From contig CAMBLG010000005.1 in the NCBI GenBank assembly GCA_945868435.1, positions 62,001-126,000 of the forward strand: a stretch of 64,000 nt of DNA, read 5' to 3'. Of the stretch, positions 17,076 to 25,666 are shown piece after piece. How positions within the stretch are numbered: position 1 is the first letter of the stretch; every line of letters starts with the position of its first letter. The position numbers were made by a program, and so were the translations under genes. This stretch comes from an uncultured Lachnospiraceae bacterium. GTDB lineage: Bacteria > Bacillota > Clostridia > Lachnospirales > Lachnospiraceae. The notes below the pieces were generated by a model that had not been told where the DNA came from, ran no database searches, and was given only the letters and a program-made list of their open reading frames with translations.

Positions 17076-18152
17076 GAACAAATTGTAAGACAAAGTAGTT
17101 TCTCTCGAACGCTTTATAATGAGGCGAAGATGGGAGCCTACTACACCGATACGGAACACTGCAGACGTATCGGCAATCTTTTGGAGTTTCCAGAAGAGTT
17201 TATTGCGCTTGAACCATCCATCGGGGATGGGAGTGCGATAGCAGCAGTGGTGGAAAATGCAAAGGCCGCGCCCAAGATTTATGGGGTGGAACTGAACCAG
17301 GATACATATGATGAAATTCGAAAAGACGACAGATTCTATGTGATCAATGCAGACTTTCTGAGTGGAATCAAAGTATCCAATAAGGCGTTTTCGTTTGTCT
17401 TTTCAAATCCTCCGTATGGCGTTGACCCGGAGAAAAAGGAGAGACTGGAGAAGCTGTTTGCGGAGAAAATCTTCAATTACATGGTGCCGCAGGGAATATT
17501 GGCGTATGTCATCCCTTATCCGGTATTTATGGATGAGAAGTTTTTGAAGCCTTTCTTTTCAAGGTTTAATCCGCTTGGTGTGTTTCGGTTCGATGATGAG
17601 GAGTATGCAAAATTCCACCAGATCTGTGTAATCGCACAGCGCCGGAGCATTATCGGGTTCATGCGGGCATGGTATGAGAACTTTGTGCCGACCGTGAACG
17701 AACTTGAGAAGCTTCCGTATCTTCCCAAGTTGACGGATGAAATCGAAAGGAGGATTCCGGTTCCGGAGTCGTCGGATGACAAGCTCGTGTATTTTACGAC
17801 ACTTGCTTTTCACGCAGACGAGGCCGGGCAGCAGTTGGGAAAGAGCAGCCTTTATGATCTGATTACGCGAAAAGCATATCTTCCGAAGTATTTAGCAACG
17901 CAGCTTGGACATCCCGCTGTGCCGCTTAAAAAGGATCTTCTGTATCTTTGTTCGATTGCGGGCGGAGGACAGGGGCTTACCGGTTCGGAAGAGACGCACG
18001 ATCTGCATCTGCAGAGAGGTGTTGCAAAGGTAATTACGGATCATGTCATTAATACTCTTGCAAATGGAGAGCAGGAGTGCGTTGAGTCTAGTTATACTAA
18101 GATCTCGCTGAATGTAATCCAGAACGATGGTTCTATCACCGTTTTGGAATAG
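17073..18152 (+). CDS. N6-adenine-type DNA methyltransferase-like protein
   Basis: LEPSIGDGSAIA (motif I-like) and FSFVFSNPPYGVD (NPPY). Confidence 0.8.
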   Translation: MEQIVRQSSFSRTLYNEAKMGAYYTDTEHCRRIGNLLEFPEEFIALEPSIGDGSAIAAVVENAKAAPKIYGVELNQDTYDEIRKDDRFYVINADFLSGIKVSNKAFSFVFSNPPYGVDPEKKERLEKLFAEKIFNYMVPQGILAYVIPYPVFMDEKFLKPFFSRFNPLGVFRFDDEEYAKFHQICVIAQRRSIIGFMRAWYENFVPTVNELEKLPYLPKLTDEIERRIPVPESSDDKLVYFTTLAFHADEAGQQLGKSSLYDLITRKAYLPKYLATQLGHPAVPLKKDLLYLCSIAGGGQGLTGSEETHDLHLQRGVAKVITDHVINTLANGEQECVESSYTKISLNVIQNDGSITVLE

Positions 18153-18197
18153 TAGTTGTAATTTACCGCAGTGGATGCGGGGAAAGGTAGTTGTTTT

Positions 18198-21100
18198 ATG
18201 GATCGTATTGTGTTACATGGTGCAGTGGTGCATCTGGATTTTGCGCTTGTTTCCGAAGCAAGCAACGGCTGTGGAATAATTTCGTACTTTGACCGAAGCT
18301 TAAGTGCCGTCCGGTCTTTCGGTGCGTCATTGAACTTTCGGGACAATATCCGGACCGGAGGTCTGTTTTTGGACTTTGATGGTACGGAGTATGAAACGTT
18401 TGTGCAGCCAATCGCATTTGGAAAAGAAAAGTTTTACCACGGTCTTTCAATCAGCAAGAATTGCGGGAAACGGTTCTTTGTTTTCCATGAGGCGGCGCGC
18501 GGAAGGATGTTTTATGATTATCTGATGGCAAATTATGACCTTCCTCTTCTGGACTGGTGGGGCGATGTCCTTTACCAGTATTTCAAAGATTGTAAAGCGA
18601 TTGAGGAAAGGACCTGGATTGCCCGTGGAGATTATCATGCTGTGCAGACATTATCTTGCGGGCAGGAGAGGATTGAGATTGAAGATTTGCGGATTGCAGA
18701 GGTTTTTCTGGATGATGAGTGGCTTCGGGAGGCGGTGTCGTACCTGCTTCAGGAAAAGAGGATTTTCATCAGTGAAAGACCGCAGGTTCATCTCGAGTTT
18801 GGCAACATGGATGAGTACTTTAAAAACTATGGGTCGACGCTTGTAAGGAATCTGGAAAAAACGATTGAACCATTATGCAAACTGGATGGGGAGGCTCATG
18901 ATTTTACATTGAATGGGCTTAGACTTTATCCGCAGCAGATCGCACAGGTCAATGGAGATGTGGCGCTTTTGGAACATGGGAAGTATGCTATTTTGAATCA
19001 CGGAATGGGAACAGGAAAGACGGTGAGTGCACCATCTGTCTGTGAAAGCTTTTTTGTAAGAAAATGGCTGAGATCTCATCCGAAGAAGACGCTTGCAGAT
19101 GCGTATTCGAGTCCTGACAACATCAAGTACCGGAATATCGTTATGTGTCCCGGACATTTGGTTGAAAAATGGGCAAGCGAGATACGTGAGCAGGTTCCAT
19201 ACGCAAGAGTAACGGTGCTTAGGGAGTTTTCTCAACTGCTGGATCTGCGTGAAAGAGGAGCAGAGAGAACCGGGAAAGAGTACTATATTCTTTCAAAGGA
19301 CTTTTGCAAGCTGTCATATCAGAGCATACCAACACCGACAAGGGTTCGTCCCGGCATGTTGAAAAACAAGGTGTGCAGTTCCTGCGGAAAGGAGTTCTTT
19401 GAGCCTGGGCCGACTTGTCCGACTTGTGGAAGTACCGGATTTAAGAGCATACCAACACCGACAAGGGTTCGTCCCGACATGTTGAAAAACAAGGTGTGCA
19501 GTTCCTGCGGAAAGGAGTTCTTTGAGCCTGGGCCGACTTGTCCGACTTGTGGAAGTGCCGGATTTAAGGAAAAAAATTCATCTGTGAGGATGCATGGAAT
19601 GGAGTGTCCGCACTGTAACAATGTTCTTATTCCTTATGCGAAAAGAAACGTAGAGTATGAGGATGGTCTTGCCCTTACGCCTCAAGATTTTGAAGTTCAG
19701 AACCAGAAAAACAGCAGGTGTTACTATTGTGGGGAAGAGCTGTGGAAACCATTTGTGGCGAGTATTGGGGGGAAGGCTGAGAGAAAATGGGTGCGGGCTA
19801 CCTATTATGCGAACCGGGCTAAGAAAGGCACGAAGACTATCTGGGTGTATAAAGACACCATGGATAGTACGAATGCGGTACTTGGACAGCCTCTTAACGT
19901 TCTTGAACAACGTGAAGGAGCAAGAAAGTATGCTCCAGCTGAATTCATCAAGCGGTATATGAAAGGGTATTTCGATATTGCAATCTTTGATGAGATTCAG
20001 GATTTAAAGGGCGGATTTACCGGTCAGGGGCATGCGATGCATGCTTTGATCAAGGCAAGCAAAAAGCAGCTTTGTCTGACTGGAACGATAGCCGGCGGAG
20101 TCGCAAGCGATCTGTTTTATACGCTGTTTCGATTGGAGCCTAAGCGTATGATTGATCGGGGCTTTAAGTATACCGATGAACTTGCATTTTCCCAGGCGTA
20201 TGGAAAAGTAGAGAAGACGTTCGATTACGATTCGACATCGGATGGCAATTATCTTGCATCCTGTAAGGGAAGGCAGAAAGGCCAGGCAAAGGTTAAGCCC
20301 GGTATTTCTCCGGTAATTTTCATGGATTTTCTTCTGGACAGGACGACGTTTTTGGATCTCTCGGATATGTCCAAGTATCTTCCAAAGTTCAAAGAGATTG
20401 TTCTTGCAACAGAACCGGATGAACGGGAGTGTGATATGTTCCGAAGTTACCGCGCGGTCGTTGATACGCTTGTAAAAGCGTCAAAGGACAAGGCGAGCGG
20501 CGGGATGGGGCTTTTAAGCAATATGCTTCAGTTTTCGTTGTCGTACCTGGATAAGCCATATGGGGTGAGTCCAATTCTTTCTCCAGTAGACGGTTCTGTG
20601 GTATGCAAACCTGAGAACTTCGATTTCTTTAAGGATACGGATGTGTACGAGAATCTTCTTTCAAAGGAAAGAGGACTTGTGGATCTGATCAATAAGGAAC
20701 AGTCCGAAGGCAGGAATTGCGTTGTGTACTGTGAGTATACCGGAAAGGAAGAAAGTTGTGTAACGGGAAGGCTGAAAGCAATCATTGAAAGACATTGTAA
20801 TTTAAAGGGTAAAGTAGCGGTACTGGAGTCTTCGTCACCGAAAGCGTCTGAGCGTGAAGCGTGGATGCACAAAAAGGCGAAGAAGGGCGTAAAGGTATTC
20901 ATTACGAACCCCAGATGTGTTTCAACGGGCCTTGATTTCTGTTTTACCGAGGAAGGGGTGCATTATAACTATCCAACCTTGATTTTTGATCAGCTTGGAT
21001 ACAGCCTCTTTGTGGTATGGCAGGCGTCGAGGAGAGCTTATCGCTTAAACCAGACAAAGGAATGCCGGTGTTATTATTCTGCATGGAGAGGTAGTGCCCA

Positions 21101-21614
21101 GGAAGCTGTCATTTCGCTGATTGCGGAGAAGCAGGCTGCAACGTCTGCAATCCAGGGCAAGTTTTCCACAGAAGGGCTTGCTGCCATGGCGAATGGCGTA
21201 GACAGTCGTATGAAACTTGCGCAGGCAATGTCAAATATGGATGAAATTACCGGGAACGGGCTTCAGGAAATGTTTGATGTGCTTGCAACCGATGAGGAAA
21301 ACGAGTCTTATGGCGACTACAAGCCAATGCTTCTGTTTAAGGAACTGATCGGTGAAGAAGTGGCGCCTATGGGCAGCTTTGACACAGTTAAGACAGGGCA
21401 GTTTTCAGTATTCGATGAAGCGTTTCTGGAGAGAACGAAGCAGGAAGATGTTTCAGATACCGGAGATGGTCAAAAGAAAGAGCCTGCTGCATCTGGTAGT
21501 GCAGTGGCAGAGATTGTTTCTTCCACGGTTTCTACATCCGTGACACCGCTTGTACTTCTTACGGTGAAGCAAAAGAAACGAAATGTTGTAAGTGGCCAGT
21601 TCTCACTTTTTTAG
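18198..21614 (+). CDS. Large SF2 (SNF2-like) helicase with duplicated zinc-ribbon insert
   Basis: NHGMGTGKT (Walker A), IAIFDEIQDLKGG (DExx), NIVMCPGHLVEKWASEI, CxxC ribbons. Confidence 0.85.
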   Translation: MDRIVLHGAVVHLDFALVSEASNGCGIISYFDRSLSAVRSFGASLNFRDNIRTGGLFLDFDGTEYETFVQPIAFGKEKFYHGLSISKNCGKRFFVFHEAARGRMFYDYLMANYDLPLLDWWGDVLYQYFKDCKAIEERTWIARGDYHAVQTLSCGQERIEIEDLRIAEVFLDDEWLREAVSYLLQEKRIFISERPQVHLEFGNMDEYFKNYGSTLVRNLEKTIEPLCKLDGEAHDFTLNGLRLYPQQIAQVNGDVALLEHGKYAILNHGMGTGKTVSAPSVCESFFVRKWLRSHPKKTLADAYSSPDNIKYRNIVMCPGHLVEKWASEIREQVPYARVTVLREFSQLLDLRERGAERTGKEYYILSKDFCKLSYQSIPTPTRVRPGMLKNKVCSSCGKEFFEPGPTCPTCGSTGFKSIPTPTRVRPDMLKNKVCSSCGKEFFEPGPTCPTCGSAGFKEKNSSVRMHGMECPHCNNVLIPYAKRNVEYEDGLALTPQDFEVQNQKNSRCYYCGEELWKPFVASIGGKAERKWVRATYYANRAKKGTKTIWVYKDTMDSTNAVLGQPLNVLEQREGARKYAPAEFIKRYMKGYFDIAIFDEIQDLKGGFTGQGHAMHALIKASKKQLCLTGTIAGGVASDLFYTLFRLEPKRMIDRGFKYTDELAFSQAYGKVEKTFDYDSTSDGNYLASCKGRQKGQAKVKPGISPVIFMDFLLDRTTFLDLSDMSKYLPKFKEIVLATEPDERECDMFRSYRAVVDTLVKASKDKASGGMGLLSNMLQFSLSYLDKPYGVSPILSPVDGSVVCKPENFDFFKDTDVYENLLSKERGLVDLINKEQSEGRNCVVYCEYTGKEESCVTGRLKAIIERHCNLKGKVAVLESSSPKASEREAWMHKKAKKGVKVFITNPRCVSTGLDFCFTEEGVHYNYPTLIFDQLGYSLFVVWQASRRAYRLNQTKECRCYYSAWRGSAQEAVISLIAEKQAATSAIQGKFSTEGLAAMANGVDSRMKLAQAMSNMDEITGNGLQEMFDVLATDEENESYGDYKPMLLFKELIGEEVAPMGSFDTVKTGQFSVFDEAFLERTKQEDVSDTGDGQKKEPAASGSAVAEIVSSTVSTSVTPLVLLTVKQKKRNVVSGQFSLF
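19323..19568 (+). repeat. Tandem 123-bp in-frame duplication (41 aa zinc ribbon)
   Basis: SIPTPTRVRP[G/D]MLKNKVCSSCGKEFFEPGPTCPTCGS[T/A]GFK twice; two nucleotide differences counted. Confidence 0.95.
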
Positions 21615-21681
21615 GAACAGGCTATATAACGGATATTTATGAAAATAAAGTGGTTTTTATCTTATGAAGGAGGATTTGTTT

Positions 21682-22869
21682 ATGAGTACAATTATTTTTG
21701 AAAACAAGGCGCTTTTGGCAGCAGTAAAGAAGGCATCGGTGGCAGAAAAGGATGCTTATGAGCTGCGGGTAACAGATCGAATCGAGCCGAAGAGTGGAAA
21801 ACATTTTGTTTCTCTGTGCACCTGCAATGGCAGCGTTCAGAGCATCATTACTACGTTTGCTACGGTAGAAGGAGTGGACAGTAGTGAAAGAATTGTCTTT
21901 CCGGCCTCTTTTTCTCAAATGGTCAATACCCTTGCTGCGTTTTCAGAAGAAGACTTTAAGATCGAATTAGGCGACAATGGCTGTGATATCAGCTGTGGTG
22001 GGGCGAGTGTTCCGCTTCCACTTTTGGAAAGTGCAGTTGCGATTGCACCGGAAAATGGGAAGACCGCAAAAATTACGATGGAAGCCTCTGCTATGAAAAA
22101 AGCGGTTGAGATTGGTTCAGGTGTTGTTTCATCTGAGGCTGGAAAGATTGATGCCGTTAGAAATGCGGTTGAGCTTTCTTTGATCTCTTATGAAGGAAAA
22201 CCAGCGGTACGTATTGTATCAACGAACTCCCTTGGGCACATCGGGGCGGGAGCGATTGCTTCCGTTAAGGTGGCAACAGGCGTGGATGAGTGGCTGGACA
22301 AGAGAAGATATACGTTAAATTCCGTTTTCTGCAAGATCATTGCAGGGCTCGGGGATGGGGAGATTGACATCATGCTTTTCCCTAAGCAGGTGCTTGTTCG
22401 CCATGGAGTGGACTTTTACATTGTAGTTCCGAATGCGGCAATTTATCCGGAGGCTGTAAGTCGTGCACTGTACTCTCCGACAGAAGCTGCGTTTAGTGTT
22501 ACAGTATCACAGAAGTCGCTAAACAGCGCAGTTGATATTGCAATGCTTGGGCGAACAGAAACAGACGGAAAGAAGACAGCATTGTCTATCTCTAATGGTG
22601 TATTTACCGTTTCTTCGTTGATTGGAAGGAATACGGCAAAGGTTTCAGCAGATGAGGTTAATGGAGAGATTGTTATTGGTGTTGACGGTATCTACTTAAA
22701 GCAGTGTGCCGCGCACCTGGGATCTTCTCTGACTCTGTATGGAACTGGTCCAAACGATCTTCTGTATCTTAAGACGGAAGAACCGGGTGTTGTATCCTTT
22801 ATCTGCCCATGCAATTTGGATGAGCAGATAAAGGAGGAGGAAGATGCAGCAGATGAATCTGCATCTTAA
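21682..22869 (+). CDS. dnaN: Putative sliding clamp (DNA pol III beta-like), divergent
   Basis: ~395 aa; three-domain clamp-like layout, VNGEIVIGVDGIYLKQCAAHLGSSLTLY...; replisome neighbourhood; AAGGAGG SD. Confidence 0.6.
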   Translation: MSTIIFENKALLAAVKKASVAEKDAYELRVTDRIEPKSGKHFVSLCTCNGSVQSIITTFATVEGVDSSERIVFPASFSQMVNTLAAFSEEDFKIELGDNGCDISCGGASVPLPLLESAVAIAPENGKTAKITMEASAMKKAVEIGSGVVSSEAGKIDAVRNAVELSLISYEGKPAVRIVSTNSLGHIGAGAIASVKVATGVDEWLDKRRYTLNSVFCKIIAGLGDGEIDIMLFPKQVLVRHGVDFYIVVPNAAIYPEAVSRALYSPTEAAFSVTVSQKSLNSAVDIAMLGRTETDGKKTALSISNGVFTVSSLIGRNTAKVSADEVNGEIVIGVDGIYLKQCAAHLGSSLTLYGTGPNDLLYLKTEEPGVVSFICPCNLDEQIKEEEDAADESAS

Positions 22870-22878
22870 TTGTAGTTT

Positions 22879-22907
22879 GGGCGCCTGAATAGTTCAGGTG
22901 CCCTTTT
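22879..22907 (+). terminator. Intrinsic terminator
   Basis: GGGCGCCTGAA tag TTCAGGTGCCC TTTT. Confidence 0.85.
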
Positions 22908-22988
22908 AAAAATATATGAGAATTTTAAGGGCTTTAAGGGAGAATGTCATGTTTCGGACAATAAGTTTTAAAAAGTTGCCCGTTTTTC

Positions 22989-23019
22989 TTGACAATTTGT
23001 TTATGGCTGTTACTAAAAT
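22989..23019 (+). promoter_or_regulatory. Promoter TTGACA-N19-TAAAAT of transfer operon
   Basis: Consensus -35; upstream of VirB2-like gene. Confidence 0.6.
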
Positions 23020-23058
23020 AAGCCCACAATGAATAATGACAAAGGAAGGAGAGCAAAT

Positions 23059-23523
23059 ATGACAGAGACTATGATGTGTAACATTGGATTAAAGGATAAG
23101 ATTTTAGGTGGATTAACCAGGGCGAAAACAATCTGCTCGATTTTGGTGGGATTTACCGCGGTAGGCCTTTCGCCGATTTCTGTCCTTGCGGGAGATAGTT
23201 CAACGGAGAAATCGTCGCAGAATTCCGATGTTGGAGAGTTTGATTTCCTGAAGGAAGGAGCAGATGATAATGGTGCGTTCGATAAGGCAACAAAAGCAAT
23301 TCAGGAAACCGGAAGAAGCGGGGTGAAGCTTTTGCAGGCAGTGGGCGCAATTAGTCTTATTGTGGCGATAATTACGGTTGGCATCTGCTTTATGTTAAAG
23401 AAGGGTTCAAAACTTGAAGAAGGCAAGGAACGTATTGTGAATATTGTGATAGGCGGAGCATGTGTATTTGGTGTGTTTGGCATTGCTGCCATGATTGCTG
23501 GATTCGGCAAGTCTTTTGGCTAA
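23059..23523 (+). CDS. TrbC/VirB2-like membrane protein with signal-like N-terminus
   Basis: N-terminal hydrophobic segment ending VLAG; two TM helices; MLKKGSKLEEGKERIVNIVIGG. Confidence 0.7.
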   Translation: MTETMMCNIGLKDKILGGLTRAKTICSILVGFTAVGLSPISVLAGDSSTEKSSQNSDVGEFDFLKEGADDNGAFDKATKAIQETGRSGVKLLQAVGAISLIVAIITVGICFMLKKGSKLEEGKERIVNIVIGGACVFGVFGIAAMIAGFGKSFG

Positions 23524-23558
23524 TTTGCTGTTCGCAGATGGAAGTAGGATGATTGTTT

Positions 23559-23906
23559 ATGTTGCGATTTGTGCAGAAAGTAGATATGGTGGTTTTCAAC
23601 TTGTGTCTGAAAGACGGGATGAATATGGATCCGTTTTTTTACATCAAAAATAACGTTGTGTCTGATGAGAAAAACTTGCAGATGACTGCTGCCAGTGCAT
23701 TTAAACTATTTCGTGCGGTTGGGATGATTGGGATTGTTGCAACTCTTTTAATCGTTGGAATCCAGTTTTTATATGCAAAAAAGGGGTCCAAACTGGAAGA
23801 AGTAAAATCCCGGCTTGTGATTGAAACCGTTATTGGGGGATTAATCTTTTCTTTCCTGTTCTGGCTGGAGCAGATTTTTTACATTGCAGGCAGGCTTGCT
23901 GGTTAA
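23559..23906 (+). CDS. Second TrbC/VirB2-like membrane protein
   Basis: AKKGSKLEEVKSRLVIETVIGG matches paralogous motif in preceding gene. Confidence 0.65.
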   Translation: MLRFVQKVDMVVFNLCLKDGMNMDPFFYIKNNVVSDEKNLQMTAASAFKLFRAVGMIGIVATLLIVGIQFLYAKKGSKLEEVKSRLVIETVIGGLIFSFLFWLEQIFYIAGRLAG

Positions 23907-23938
23907 GTTTAGTTTAATTGAATGGAGGTATTACATAG

Positions 23939-24313
23939 ATGTCACTTCATCATGACATTCCATCCGAGTTTACGGATGATGGACGCTGGTTTCATTTTTT
24001 TACAAAGAAAGGAATTATTTTCGTGGCTGTGGGACTTGTAATAATGTATGGACTGTATAAAGTTACCGTGCCATTTGGATTTACTCTTGCGGGGGTAATT
24101 GTCGGGCTTGTGATTACAATTCTGCTTGGCTTTGTCTCCATGTTTCCTTCACCATCGGATTATATTCATGGCAGTGGGATTACGATTGACGTTTTAATCC
24201 TGCGGCGGTTTATCCGATGGGCGAACCGCTGTATATACGTGAAAGGCTATGAGGCGGGGATTGACAAGTCTGCTCCTGCGAAAAGATTTGCTTTTTTAGC
24301 CAGGACAACTTGA
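23939..24313 (+). CDS. VirB3/PrgI-like T4SS membrane protein
   Basis: 124 aa; N-term short, two TMs, position between VirB2- and VirB4-like genes. Confidence 0.6.
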   Translation: MSLHHDIPSEFTDDGRWFHFFTKKGIIFVAVGLVIMYGLYKVTVPFGFTLAGVIVGLVITILLGFVSMFPSPSDYIHGSGITIDVLILRRFIRWANRCIYVKGYEAGIDKSAPAKRFAFLARTT

Positions 24314-24373
24314 GGATTTTTTATATTTTAGGGATGATTGGATGATAATTGGAAGGGTAGAGGATAGTAAAAG

Positions 24374-25663
24374 ATGCAGCAGTTAATGGACTTACTGACA
24401 AATATCATATACGGGGTTATGGTTGTGCTGATCCTGGGTGCAGTTATTGTCGGGATACTGTACTGGAGGCGTAGTAAAGCAAGGGCTAAGATTAAGGAGG
24501 ATACAACGGATTATTCCGGATTTAATCGTCATAATTCGACGAGTTTTGTTCCGTTTGATGATATTAAGGATGACATGATTATCACAGATAACGGGACGCG
24601 ATTTGTTGGAGTGATCAAATGTCAGGGGTTTGACTTGTACGACGAGGATTTGTCAACGCAGGCAGCAACATGCGGACGGTACATGGGATTTGTTAATACC
24701 ATAACAAAGCCTATTACATATCGGCAGTTTTCAAAGCCGATTGATCTGGAAGACAAGGTTCTTATGTATAAGGATGCGTATGGGAAGGTGGAGTCGGAGC
24801 TCTATAATGTACAGGAAGATCTAAATGAAATTGCTGCAAATTTAAAGAAAAATCTGTCTGTCATGTCGGAAGAAGAGTCAGCTTTGTACCGTGAGCATTT
24901 ACAGGAACTGGAAAAGAGACAGGAAGCACTCCGCTTCCGCGCTTTTCATTTACAAAGCCAGCTTCGTGTGGTGGAAATGTATTCCCAGTCGAAGGTACTG
25001 ACGATTCCGGAAGAAACGTATGTGTTCGACTGGAAATATGATGAGTTGGATTTTGCTTCCGATATGACGGACGAAGAGATTGCCGAAAGGGCTAAGAGAG
25101 AGCTTTCAGCAACTGCCAGCGCAAAAATCCGAGCCCTCAGTAACTGCAATGTTCGTGCATCGCGATGTGGAACAATGGGACTGATTGATCAGTGCAGGTG
25201 GTACTCATCTCCAATATCAGCAGCGAGATATAAGCTGCGAGATGTCATGAAGAGTTCGTACTTTGATGATATCGTAAGCTCAACGTCACTGCATGATCTC
25301 CGAGAAGCTGCTGTGCAGGAAGAAAAGGAAAAGAGTGATCTTGAATTTTTGCGTGAGATGAAAGAATCGGCAGAGGACATCGCGATGCGGGCCATTCATT
25401 CCCTTGAGAATGTCTACTCAGAAGCGTCGCAAGAGGAAGCAAGGCTTGCGGCCGGCGGGAAACTCGATAAAAAGCAAAAACCGGTGAATGCGCCGGAGGT
25501 TAGAAAAAATATCGATAAAAGGGTAGATTATGCTGATGGGGAAGGGGGTTTGCCTGATAAGGGGAATATTCCTGGTAATAGTGAGGTGACTGGCGAGGTT
25601 CAGCATCCTACGGGAGATGATATGGGAAAATATCTGGATGAAATTATTGTTGAGGAGGCGTAA
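24374..25663 (+). CDS. Membrane-anchored VirB4 N-terminal-domain-like protein
   Basis: N-term TM, then DDMIITDNGTRFVGVIKCQGFDLYDED; immediately upstream of VirB4 ATPase. Confidence 0.55.
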   Translation: MQQLMDLLTNIIYGVMVVLILGAVIVGILYWRRSKARAKIKEDTTDYSGFNRHNSTSFVPFDDIKDDMIITDNGTRFVGVIKCQGFDLYDEDLSTQAATCGRYMGFVNTITKPITYRQFSKPIDLEDKVLMYKDAYGKVESELYNVQEDLNEIAANLKKNLSVMSEEESALYREHLQELEKRQEALRFRAFHLQSQLRVVEMYSQSKVLTIPEETYVFDWKYDELDFASDMTDEEIAERAKRELSATASAKIRALSNCNVRASRCGTMGLIDQCRWYSSPISAARYKLRDVMKSSYFDDIVSSTSLHDLREAAVQEEKEKSDLEFLREMKESAEDIAMRAIHSLENVYSEASQEEARLAAGGKLDKKQKPVNAPEVRKNIDKRVDYADGEGGLPDKGNIPGNSEVTGEVQHPTGDDMGKYLDEIIVEEA

Positions 25664-25666
25664 AAG

